NCBI RefSeq assembly: GCF_030412015.1
Contig: NZ_JASNRD010000002.1
Location: 124,001-188,000 of the forward strand
Length of the DNA: 64,000 nucleotides
Direction: 5' to 3'
DNA from: Massilia sp. YIM B02763
GTDB lineage: Bacteria; Pseudomonadota; Gammaproteobacteria; Burkholderiales; Burkholderiaceae_D
The translations under genes and the position numbers were made by a program. Each line of letters opens with the position of its first letter. Position 1 is the first letter of the stretch. A model generated the notes under the pieces. It was not told the DNA's origin, made no database searches, and was given only the letters and a program-made list of their open reading frames with translations. Below, piece after piece: positions 26,656-33,775 of this stretch.

Positions 26656-26955
26656 CCAAGCCATGAACTAGGCCGGGAGCCTCTCTCAGCCTATTGCTTA
26701 GGCTACGACAGACAAGACGTAGCCCCTATGCTCGCGCTTTCTTGATGCCCAGCCAAACAAAATTTCAGCGCTGAAATTGATGAGACAGCAGAGGCCATCA
26801 ATGACCTTATGACGGATTTCAGCGCTGAAATTCCGCTACCGTGACTGTTCATGTCTGTCGCGAGGTCCCCGTAGTGTTTCTCGCACGATTTGGAGATTTC
26901 ATACCCTACATGTCAGAGCCAAGCCTGCCTGAGATGTCCTCATTCGGGCAGAAGT
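26656..26955. other. short gap with two island palindromes
   Basis: Perfect copies of ATTTCAGCGCTGAAAT at 26762-26777 (18 bp with flanks) and 26816-26831, 54 bases apart centre to centre, between converging genes. No coding evidence. Confidence 0.7.
26762..26831. repeat. pair of island palindromes near the integrase
   Basis: Two perfect copies, the only ones seen right of the defence block. They tie this end of the island to the 1-7.7 kb backbone. Confidence 0.92.
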
Positions 26956-28812
26956 TTACTTTGCGAGCCACTGTTCGAATGGCGCGGGAAGAACGATGTC
27001 GGAGAAGTTCAACGTTTCCAGGTAGGGCAAAGCGTGCGCTGGCTGATACCCTTTGCCGTAGTTACTCTCGCTGCCCTCCTCGTTTACTACCTCGCCTTGG
27101 CGCACAATCTTTCGCCCGGAAAGGTGTTGTGACATGCCTGGCGGCCACGGTGCTCGAGCTTGTGCATCCCGAATCCGGTCTTCGAACTGGTGCCTAAAGC
27201 TGTGGTTGCCATAACCATTCGCGAAACCCAACTCGTCCTTCATAAAGCGCAGCATTGCCTGCTCGAACGCTCGTCCCCACTTCGGGGATTTCCCGCCAGG
27301 TTCAGGGAGAGACGATGGGAATAACGGCCCGTCAGCATCACCCAACTGCCGTTTACGCTGCTCTAGATAGTATAGGAGCCCAAGTTCAATCAATTTAGGA
27401 TGTACGGGAATATCTCGAAGAACATTCTCATTCTTCAAGCTGCGCGGCTCGAGACCGTCTACGAGCTTCTTGGGCGACTTGAGCTCTGCTTCTTTCGTCT
27501 TGACAAAGCCATCAGCGCCCTCGTCCTCTTCGTCAAAACTAATCCGGAACCTGAATGACCAAACGCCATCAATCTGAGTTACCTCGCTGACCATAAGTTG
27601 CAATGGCTCCCTGACACGTGAACCGTGGAACAGTTGGATAAGTGGTCCAAAGTAGCGAACGCCGAGGTCTTCACGTAGCTTTCCACGCCAATTATTGGAA
27701 GCGGGGTTGTACCACTCGGAAGCCAGCAGCTTATTGATGTGAGTCGTCGTCAGCGGATATCGAGGCTTCTTGCGCCTCCGCCGTTCCTCTTTCGATAACT
27801 TAGGCATTGACTCGAGATTCGATGCAGGGTTCTCCACAGTCATCAAATTTTTAGTCCGAGCCAAGCCGAAAATTTCACGGAGGTAGTAAGGTATTTTTGA
27901 CGTTGCGTACGTCTGGGACCACTTCCGCCCCTTGTCCGACAAGTGAAATTTTATGAAATTGTAGACGTCAGCTGAGGTAACCTCATCCATATAGACGTCG
28001 CCCCGGAAGTCACGGAATAAGGCCCAAGTATTAAGAACGGTACTCAGATGATGAGCGCCGACGGACTCTTGCCTGTCGTTACGGTAGAGCTCATCCATCA
28101 CGGAAAGGCGTTCTCCAGAACGCACCTTGACAACCAGCGGCTCCGGAGAATCACCGCGATTACGGCTCGAAATGAACGCGTGCATCTGGGTCTCAGCTTG
28201 TGCGAAGCGGCGCACGAGCTGGACGAATAGCGGGTCATCAGTCGAGACCGCGATATCTTGAATGTCACACCAATCCAAGACTAACTCGACTACTTGAGCA
28301 TAGTCCCCAGACTGGCGCCCCCGGCTAATGACGCTGCGCATTTGCGCATCCGAACTGGCACAGAACTGTTCCAGTTCTGCGAACTGCTCATCATCAAGGC
28401 CATGTTGATATCGGTCCTCATCGTCAGTGTGCATCCACGACTGAATCCTAGCCGCCACAATCTCATCGATAATGTCAGGCGTAAGAATCACTGGCTTTGC
28501 AGACTCTTCTGCATCTACGGTCTCTTGGGCGCTCCACGAAATCGGCGTGACGCGACCCTTGTTTTGCAGGTGTTTTTTGCGCAGCGCTGCCCACTTGGTC
28601 TTGGTAGCGTGAATTAACGGAGTGCCGCGTAAATACGCGTCCTCCGCGTTCGCGGTAAGCATCGACTGACGAACACGATGCTCTTCCTTAGGGGTAATTT
28701 TTCGGAGGTCGCCCGGCATGACCATGCGGACGTAGATGATACCGTTTTCACGACGCTCAAAGTATCTCTGAAGCACTTCTTTTTCCCCAGTTTTGTCACA
28801 CTGTTTTGTCAC
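26956..28812 (-). CDS. tyrosine recombinase / island integrase
   Basis: This 618-residue protein has a C-terminal catalytic domain: Arg in 'LFHGSRVREPLQL' (about 396), 'GNHSFRHQFEDRI' (HxxR, about 537) and the nucleophile Tyr in 'ESNYGKGYQPAH' (about 584). The central region about 240-330 ('SADVYNFIKFHLSDKGRKWSQTYATSKI') is the SAM-like core-binding domain, and the extended N-terminus is typical of large island integrases. Its start lies 64 bases from the 3' end of the split tRNA-Ser gene, the standard layout in which an integrase sits beside its tRNA attachment site. It would integrate and excise the island at that site. Confidence 0.92.
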   Translation of the reverse strand: MTKQCDKTGEKEVLQRYFERRENGIIYVRMVMPGDLRKITPKEEHRVRQSMLTANAEDAYLRGTPLIHATKTKWAALRKKHLQNKGRVTPISWSAQETVDAEESAKPVILTPDIIDEIVAARIQSWMHTDDEDRYQHGLDDEQFAELEQFCASSDAQMRSVISRGRQSGDYAQVVELVLDWCDIQDIAVSTDDPLFVQLVRRFAQAETQMHAFISSRNRGDSPEPLVVKVRSGERLSVMDELYRNDRQESVGAHHLSTVLNTWALFRDFRGDVYMDEVTSADVYNFIKFHLSDKGRKWSQTYATSKIPYYLREIFGLARTKNLMTVENPASNLESMPKLSKEERRRRKKPRYPLTTTHINKLLASEWYNPASNNWRGKLREDLGVRYFGPLIQLFHGSRVREPLQLMVSEVTQIDGVWSFRFRISFDEEDEGADGFVKTKEAELKSPKKLVDGLEPRSLKNENVLRDIPVHPKLIELGLLYYLEQRKRQLGDADGPLFPSSLPEPGGKSPKWGRAFEQAMLRFMKDELGFANGYGNHSFRHQFEDRIRDAQARAPWPPGMSQHLSGRKIVRQGEVVNEEGSESNYGKGYQPAHALPYLETLNFSDIVLPAPFEQWLAK

Positions 28813-28876
28813 ACCTGCCTCTAAAAATGCTTCATAGAAACAGGATGATAAGGAAAATCAAGCACTTACGCAATAT

Positions 28877-28927
28877 TGGCGGAAGCGGTGAGATTCGAAC
28901 TCACGAACGGGTTCCCCCGTCGGCAGT
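28877..28927 (-). tRNA. 3' half of split tRNA-Ser(UGA); probable island attachment site
   Basis: Read on the minus strand this is the second exon of the tRNA: ACTGC (3' arm of the anticodon stem), a long class II variable arm, the T arm GTGAG-TTCGAAT-CTCAC, acceptor CGCTTCC and an encoded CCA. It pairs perfectly with the 5' half at 31624-31662: GGAAGCG with CGCTTCC, and GCAGT with ACTGC. The joined tRNA is 90 nt with CCA. Islands with tyrosine recombinases insert at tRNA 3' ends and restore them, so this segment is probably also the att core. The matching att copy would lie left of the window. Confidence 0.93.
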
Positions 28928-28976
28928 GTAGAGTCGCCTACCAAGTCCACGGATGGATAATCAATAGGCTCTCCCC

Positions 28977-29010
28977 GAACCGGACGTGCAACTTTCAAAG
29001 CATCCGGCTC
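28977..29010 (-). ncRNA. group II intron domain V
   Basis: A 34-nt hairpin on the minus strand: GAGCCGGATG, a GAAA tetraloop region (TTTGAAAG), then GCACGTCCGGTTC. Length, bulge and tetraloop agree with the catalytic domain V of bacterial group II introns. It lies 27 bases after the maturase stop and 49 bases before the intron end. Confidence 0.92.
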
Positions 29011-29036
29011 TCCAGTATGCCTCCGTATTGGCCGTA

Positions 29037-30926
29037 TCACCGCGTTGCGAGATGAGCATCGGCGAAATCCATCAAGGAAATCCCGTCATACCGCCCATTG
29101 TGAATCTTGGAATGGCACGATGAGCATACCGGAAGTTGTTTCCGGTTTATCTTGCCCATGAGTTTGTCGAACCCCTCATTGGTGTTCTTCCCATTCCTAC
29201 GCACGTGTCGCACGTGATGCATCGCGACTCCATCGCTTTCACCGCATATACAGCAATGCTTGTCAATCTTAGTTCTGGTAAGCGCGCTGGTTTGCGCCTT
29301 GATGACTTCCAAAGCGTCCGGCCTACTTCCAGTTAGAAAGTTCTTAGTATTAGCTTTCCATTCCAACGGGTACCTCAGGTTTGTGGTTTTCACCTTACCT
29401 GACGAACTCGTTATAGACACGGTCAGCATATATCCATGCTTCCTAAAGATCTCCCGCATCGAGGTGCGGTGCCGATTGGCTAACGTTTTAGCGGCACTGA
29501 ACTGAAGAATGTACGCGATTCTCCTCAACTTCGCGCGATTAGTCACGAAGCTATAGTAGTTCAGGTATCCCAACAGCAGTGAGTTATATGACTCGATGAT
29601 GCGAATGTCGTCTTCCACAACAAGCGAAACTTTCGCAATCGGATCACCGTTAACCTTGCAGAACCCTTTTTGGAACAAACGGCTGATAATACGGTCTATT
29701 GGTGCAAACATCGACACCTGACCTGACGTAGTCCGTTTCGTAACCGCGACACGGCCCCCATCCCCCTCTTTTCTGGAGAATGTTAGGACCCTAGGGTGTT
29801 TTGATCCCACTTTGATTCTAGTACCGAGGAAAAAGGCCTCTTCGGTCTTGGAATGCCTGATGTGAGTCTTCTCTCGGCTGAGCGTCAGTTTCAGGTCCGA
29901 GGCGAGAAATTCTTCTATCTCGTCCCGTAACTTTTCTGCCAACTGTCTTGTGCCGTTCAGACCAACTAACCAGTCATCGGCGTACCGCACATACCTAATC
30001 CGAATCGGCAATGTAGCTGCATCCCACACCGGAAGGGTCGTCGCAATGACCTTAAGTTTACGGATCTCATCTGCAATCCGCTCCCTCTCATCTTGCTTAC
30101 CTTCCCCCTCAGCCTTAACCAGAGCCCTGCGCAGTCGACGCAATGCATTGTTGTTGTCTGCGTATTCCCTTGCATACTTAGGGCTTGAAGCCTTTTCGTA
30201 CTTAAGACGCAGATTGTCAACGAACACATCCAACTGATGCATGTAGATATTGGCGAGGATGGGTGAGATGATACTGCCTTGTGGGGTGCCCACAATGCTG
30301 TTGACTGGTACCTTAAATTCGAGGTATCCAGCTGTCAGCGCTTTCCAGATCAGATTAATGAAGCGTTCATCGGAGATCCTGAGCCTAAGAATCTCGACTA
30401 GCCTATGATGGTCAATGTTGTCGAAACAACCCTTGATGTCACCTTCTACGAACCACGCAGCCCCTTGCCAATCCTGGCTAATGTGTTGGAGTGCGGTGTG
30501 GGTTCCCATCCCCTGACGAAATCCAAAGCTACGATCGCTGAATGAGCTTCCGTATGGACTATCGTAGATACTTTCCAGTATGAGCCGGATTGCTTCTTGA
30601 ACGATTTTGTCCCGAGGAGATGCCACGCCAAGATCGCGTGTTCCTCCGTTGGCTTTAGGAATTGGGACCTTTCGGGCCCTAGCGAATTGGAACGATTCGT
30701 CCTTGAGGCTGCTGATGATCTTCTCAACAACTTCCATTGAGAATCCATCTAACGTCTCTTTATCCGCGCCAGGGGTCATGTTACCTGGGCTGCTCTTAAT
30801 CCTCTCATATGCTAACTTGTACAAGTTAGGCTTGTACAACATACGATATAGATCTCGATTGACCCAGTTGGGGTTGCCATTGACCTTCCGGAGTGCCTCC
30901 AGACGCGATAGGGCGTTGTCTTCCAT
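29037..30926 (-). CDS. ltrA: group II intron reverse transcriptase/maturase with HNH endonuclease
   Basis: 629 residues from the ATG at 30926 (MEDNALSRLEALRKVNG); the open frame continues upstream to 31043, but the extra residues are not typical of the family. Reverse transcriptase blocks include 'ADKETLDGFS', 'RKVPIPKANGGTRDLGVAS', 'GDIKGCFDNIDH' and the catalytic 'RYVRYADDWLVG' (about residue 318). A maturase (X) domain follows, and the C-terminus is an HNH endonuclease with 'CCICGESDGVAMHHVRHVRR' and 'PVCSSCHSKIH'. It would help the intron RNA fold, splice and retrohome by target-primed reverse transcription. No disruption is seen. The symbol is the general family name. Confidence 0.93.
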   Translation of the reverse strand: MEDNALSRLEALRKVNGNPNWVNRDLYRMLYKPNLYKLAYERIKSSPGNMTPGADKETLDGFSMEVVEKIISSLKDESFQFARARKVPIPKANGGTRDLGVASPRDKIVQEAIRLILESIYDSPYGSSFSDRSFGFRQGMGTHTALQHISQDWQGAAWFVEGDIKGCFDNIDHHRLVEILRLRISDERFINLIWKALTAGYLEFKVPVNSIVGTPQGSIISPILANIYMHQLDVFVDNLRLKYEKASSPKYAREYADNNNALRRLRRALVKAEGEGKQDERERIADEIRKLKVIATTLPVWDAATLPIRIRYVRYADDWLVGLNGTRQLAEKLRDEIEEFLASDLKLTLSREKTHIRHSKTEEAFFLGTRIKVGSKHPRVLTFSRKEGDGGRVAVTKRTTSGQVSMFAPIDRIISRLFQKGFCKVNGDPIAKVSLVVEDDIRIIESYNSLLLGYLNYYSFVTNRAKLRRIAYILQFSAAKTLANRHRTSMREIFRKHGYMLTVSITSSSGKVKTTNLRYPLEWKANTKNFLTGSRPDALEVIKAQTSALTRTKIDKHCCICGESDGVAMHHVRHVRRNGKNTNEGFDKLMGKINRKQLPVCSSCHSKIHNGRYDGISLMDFADAHLATR

Positions 30927-31052
30927 CTCGGAAGACCCAGCTTTGTCTAAAGGCCTACATACCTGAGTCCCTTCCCGTTCAACAGGCATTACCCTGTTCG
31001 TATCGAGATTGCCTACGGTCAAAATGCTATGCATTATGCACACACTAGACTG

Positions 31053-31140
31053 TGGCGGAGGAGGTGGGATTCGAACCCACGAACAGTTTCCCGTTTCTGG
31101 TTTTCAAGACCAGCGCATTCGGCCACTCTGCCACTCCTCC
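31053..31140 (-). tRNA. complete tRNA-Ser(UGA) carried inside the group II intron
   Basis: 88 nt including CCA on the minus strand. Acceptor GGAGGAG/CTCCTCC; anticodon stem CTGGT/ACCAG around loop CTTGAAA (anticodon TGA); class II variable arm; T arm GTGGG-TTCGAAT-CCCAC. All stems pair. It is clearly different from the split host tRNA (GGAAGCG acceptor, GCAGT anticodon stem), so it is not a recent copy of it. It lies just after the domain III-like sequence and 127 bases before the maturase start. No separate promoter is obvious upstream, so it may be cut from the same transcript. Confidence 0.96.
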
Positions 31141-31342
31141 AACTCGGACGGTACTACGAACTCTCCGTCGCCATTCTCGCCTCCCGGCTTGAATCGTGGG
31201 TAGGTATTGTCCCCACTTCCTAGGGATTACTCCCCTTAGGCGATCCCCCTGTTAACGACAATACGTTGCTTGAGGTTAGGTGTCCCACACATCCTTTGTA
31301 ACGCCATGCCGGCGCGCACTCTGCCCGGAACTCTGCCATCTG

Positions 31343-31350
31343 CTTGAAAA
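31343..31350 (-). other. candidate EBS1 of the intron
   Basis: On the minus strand TTTTCAAG; its last seven bases pair perfectly with the CTTGAAA (31630-31624) that ends the 5' exon. This is the exon-binding sequence expected in domain I and explains targeting of the anticodon loop. Confidence 0.75.
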
Positions 31351-31399
31351 CCTCAGATGACACAGGCAAAAGAGGGTGTCATATGCTTTCCCTCCAGGT

Positions 31400-31404
31400 G
31401 CAGT
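31400..31404 (-). other. possible EBS2 of the intron
   Basis: ACTGC on the minus strand pairs with GCAGT directly upstream of IBS1 in the 5' exon (31635-31631). It lies on the 5' side of EBS1, as expected. It is short, so a chance match is possible. Confidence 0.45.
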
Positions 31405-31623
31405 GATCCCGTGCTTCGGATTAGGATTCTGACAATCAGCCCTCACCATACTCAAGTTAGCTGACCAACTCGGCGGAGGGTCGCATCTTCCTCCCGTCGG
31501 CCTTTTAACACCATGCTGCGGTCCCCTTGACCTTTCGATCTCAGGTAAGGTGCTGCTTTATCCACATTAGTTCAGTGGAACCAGCCGTTGCTGGCTACGT
31601 ACTACCGCCCTCTCGGGGCGCAC

Positions 31624-31662
31624 TTTCAAGACTGCTGCCTTCAACCACTCGGCCACGCTTCC
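31624..31662 (-). tRNA. serT: 5' half of split tRNA-Ser(UGA)
   Basis: 39 nt on the minus strand: acceptor GGAAGCG, D arm, the 5' arm GCAGT of the anticodon stem and the whole loop CTTGAAA. It resembles the proteobacterial serT gene (GGAAG.GTGGCCGAG start), so it is the native housekeeping tRNA. The 3' half lies 2.7 kb away at 28877-28927. Function requires intron splicing. Confidence 0.93.
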
Positions 31663-31674
31663 TTGGGGAACCGC

Positions 31675-31680
31675 ATTATA
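31675..31680 (-). promoter_or_regulatory. -10 box of the split tRNA-Ser gene
   Basis: TATAAT on the minus strand, 12 bases before the tRNA 5' end. No good -35 is seen at 17 bases. It shows that the split gene still has its own promoter, which would read into the intron, its cargo tRNA and the maturase. Confidence 0.65.
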
Positions 31681-31729
31681 CATAAATCATTGCCTGCCGG
31701 GCAGCCGAACGCGCATGGCTGAGCAACGA

Positions 31730-33775
31730 TCAGGCCACCAGCAGCCAGTTTTCCCGCAGCGCCGCTTCGAACTCGCACGCCGGCAGCGGCTTCCCATACA
31801 GGTACCCCTGCACCTCGTCGCACCCCGCCTCGCGCAGGAATTCGATCTGGTCGACGGTCTCCACGCCCTCCGCGATGACGCGGTGCCCCAGCCGCCGCCC
31901 CATGCTGATGATGGTGCTGGCGATCGCGCAGTCGCTCGAGTCGCGCGGGATGCCGGTGGTGAAGGAGCGGTCGATCTTCAGGGTGTCGATCGGGAAGCGC
32001 TTCAGGTACGAGAGGCTCGAATAGCCGGTGCCGAAGTCGTCCAGCGACAGCGCCACGCCCAGGCCGTTCACGCAGTCCATGATGTCGATCACCTGCTCGA
32101 TGTCGTGCATCAGCGTGCTTTCCGTGATCTCCAGTTCCAGCCAGTACGGCGGCAGGCGGTAGCGGCGCAGCGTGCTGGCCACGCGGTCCGGCAGCGACGA
32201 GGTGAATTCGCGCGCGGAGACGTTCACGGCCAGGCGGAACGGCGGCAGACCGGCCTGCTGCCAGATGGAGGCCTGGGCGCAGGCCTGTTCCAGCACCCAC
32301 TCCCCTACCTGCACGATCAGGCCCGTGCTTTCGGCCAGGGGGATGAATTCGCTGGGCGGGACCATGCCGCGGGTCGGGTGCTTCCAGCGCACCAGCGCTT
32401 CGGCGCCGACCAGGCGGCCGCTCGCGATCTCGAATTTCGGCTGGTAGTGCAGTACCAGCTCGCCGTGGCCCAGCGCGTGGCGCAGGCCGGATTCGATCTT
32501 CATGCGCTGCTCCATCCCCTGGTTCATGTCCAGGCGGTAGAAGGCCACGCTCTTGTCCGGGTTCTGGGCGTTTTCCTTGGCGCGCTCCATCGCGATGTCG
32601 GCCATGCGCAGCAGCGTCTCCGCATCCTGCCCGTCCTGCGGGTAGACGGAGATGCCGATGCTGGCGCCCACGCGCAGGTCGTGGCCTTCGATGCGGAATG
32701 GCGCTTCGAGCGCGGCCTGCAGTTTCTGGGCGACGGTGGTCGCTTCGAAGTGCTGGCGGACGTCGAACAGGCCGATGGCGAATTCGTCGGCGGCCAGGTG
32801 CGCCACCACGTCCTCGTCGCGCAGCGCGTTGCGGAAGCGCTGCGCGGCCTGGCGCAGCAGTTCGTCGCCGATGCGGCGGCCCAGCGTGCCGTTGATCAGT
32901 CTAAAACGGTTGATGTCGACGTACAGCACGCAGGCCGTCGTCTCGTTGCGCTGGGCTACCGTGAGGGACTGGTCAACCAGGCGGCCGAACAGGCGCCGGT
33001 TCGGCAGGCCGGTCAGCTCCTGGTAGTAGGCCAGGTGGTGCAGGCGCTCCTCGGCGAGCTTGCGTTCCGTGATGTCCGTCAGGTAGGCGATCAGGCCGAT
33101 CGGGTGGTCTTCGAGGTCGTTCAGCGGCGACAGCGACAGGCTGGCCCAGAAGACCTCTCCGGACTTCTTTCGGCGCCGCACCTCCATCATGCGGCCGCCC
33201 TCTTCCGGGAAGGCGTCGAGCGGGGTCGGGTCTTCGTCCGCGTAGAGGAACAGGATGTTGCGGCCGATGGCTTCCAGCGCCGTGTAGCCGAACAGCTGCT
33301 CGGCGCCCTTGTTCCAGCTGGTGATGTAGCCCATGCGGTCCATGGTCAGCACCGACTCGTGGATCTGGTCCAGGATCTGCGACTGGTGCGCGAGCTGCGC
33401 CTCCATGTGCGCGTAGGCGTGCGTCGTGCGCTGGGCCAGGCCGTGCATCTGCAGCAGCGTGCCGGTCAGCGCCGCCAGGCCTTCGAGCTGGCGCCAGTCG
33501 TCCAGCGTGTAGGCGCGGCCCGTTACCTCGTAGCGGCCCACGCATCTGCCGTCCACCTGGACGTCCTTCTCCAGGCGGCCTTCGCGCGACGCCGGTGCGC
33601 AGGAAGCGCCCGCCCCGCACAGGACGAAGGTGCCTTGCGGGCTGGCCAGCAGGCAGGCGGCGATGCGGCCCAGTTCCGCGTGCAGCGCGTCGCCGCGCAG
33701 TTTGAGGACGGCGTCGCAGACGGCGGTGCTGCTGCCGGCAAAATCGAATGGCGCGGCAGCAGGCAGCTTAGACAT
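31730..33775 (-). CDS. PAS-GGDEF-EAL cyclic-di-GMP protein with degenerate GGDEF
   Basis: 681 residues. A PAS domain (about 135-255, 'ILDQIHESVLTMDRMGYITSWNKGAEQLFGY') precedes a GGDEF domain whose signature is 'AADEF' (about 330), so cyclase activity is probably lost. The EAL domain (about 430-675) keeps 'GAEALVRW', 'ELEITESTLM', '[10 protein letters not shown]', 'KIDRSF' and 'AEGVET', so phosphodiesterase activity is likely. There is no membrane segment, so it is cytoplasmic. Its start overlaps the end of the upstream HDOD gene by 8 bases; the two are probably co-transcribed. Confidence 0.9.
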   Translation of the reverse strand: MSKLPAAAPFDFAGSSTAVCDAVLKLRGDALHAELGRIAACLLASPQGTFVLCGAGASCAPASREGRLEKDVQVDGRCVGRYEVTGRAYTLDDWRQLEGLAALTGTLLQMHGLAQRTTHAYAHMEAQLAHQSQILDQIHESVLTMDRMGYITSWNKGAEQLFGYTALEAIGRNILFLYADEDPTPLDAFPEEGGRMMEVRRRKKSGEVFWASLSLSPLNDLEDHPIGLIAYLTDITERKLAEERLHHLAYYQELTGLPNRRLFGRLVDQSLTVAQRNETTACVLYVDINRFRLINGTLGRRIGDELLRQAAQRFRNALRDEDVVAHLAADEFAIGLFDVRQHFEATTVAQKLQAALEAPFRIEGHDLRVGASIGISVYPQDGQDAETLLRMADIAMERAKENAQNPDKSVAFYRLDMNQGMEQRMKIESGLRHALGHGELVLHYQPKFEIASGRLVGAEALVRWKHPTRGMVPPSEFIPLAESTGLIVQVGEWVLEQACAQASIWQQAGLPPFRLAVNVSAREFTSSLPDRVASTLRRYRLPPYWLELEITESTLMHDIEQVIDIMDCVNGLGVALSLDDFGTGYSSLSYLKRFPIDTLKIDRSFTTGIPRDSSDCAIASTIISMGRRLGHRVIAEGVETVDQIEFLREAGCDEVQGYLYGKPLPACEFEAALRENWLLVA

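Larger units (their letters stand above)
28928..31623 (-). mobile_element. group II intron inserted in the tRNA-Ser(UGA) anticodon loop
   Basis: 2696 bases on the minus strand. The 5' end (31623 leftward) reads GTGCGCCC, the group II consensus; the 3' end reads CTCTAC at 28928. The middle of the 5' part includes 'AGTTCGTAGTACCGTC' (near 31150), like the end of domain III. A canonical 34-nt domain V lies at 28977-29010, followed by a domain VI-like helix. The maturase gene lies in domain IV, as usual, but so does a whole tRNA-Ser gene (31053-31140). The insertion point is between the last base of the anticodon loop and the first base of the 3' stem arm (positions 38/39). All parts for splicing and retrohoming are present. 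Confidence 0.93.

Noticed and set aside
28877..28927. tRNA remnant left by island insertion only
   Set aside because: The fragment pairs perfectly with the 5' half at 31624-31662 and abuts exact group II intron ends, so it is a true exon and not just a duplicated att fragment.
31053..31140. Cargo tRNA as an ordinary chromosomal tRNA next to the intron
   Set aside because: Intron sequence continues on both sides: the GTGCG end and domain I-III lie upstream to 31623, and the maturase and domain V lie downstream. The tRNA is therefore internal.
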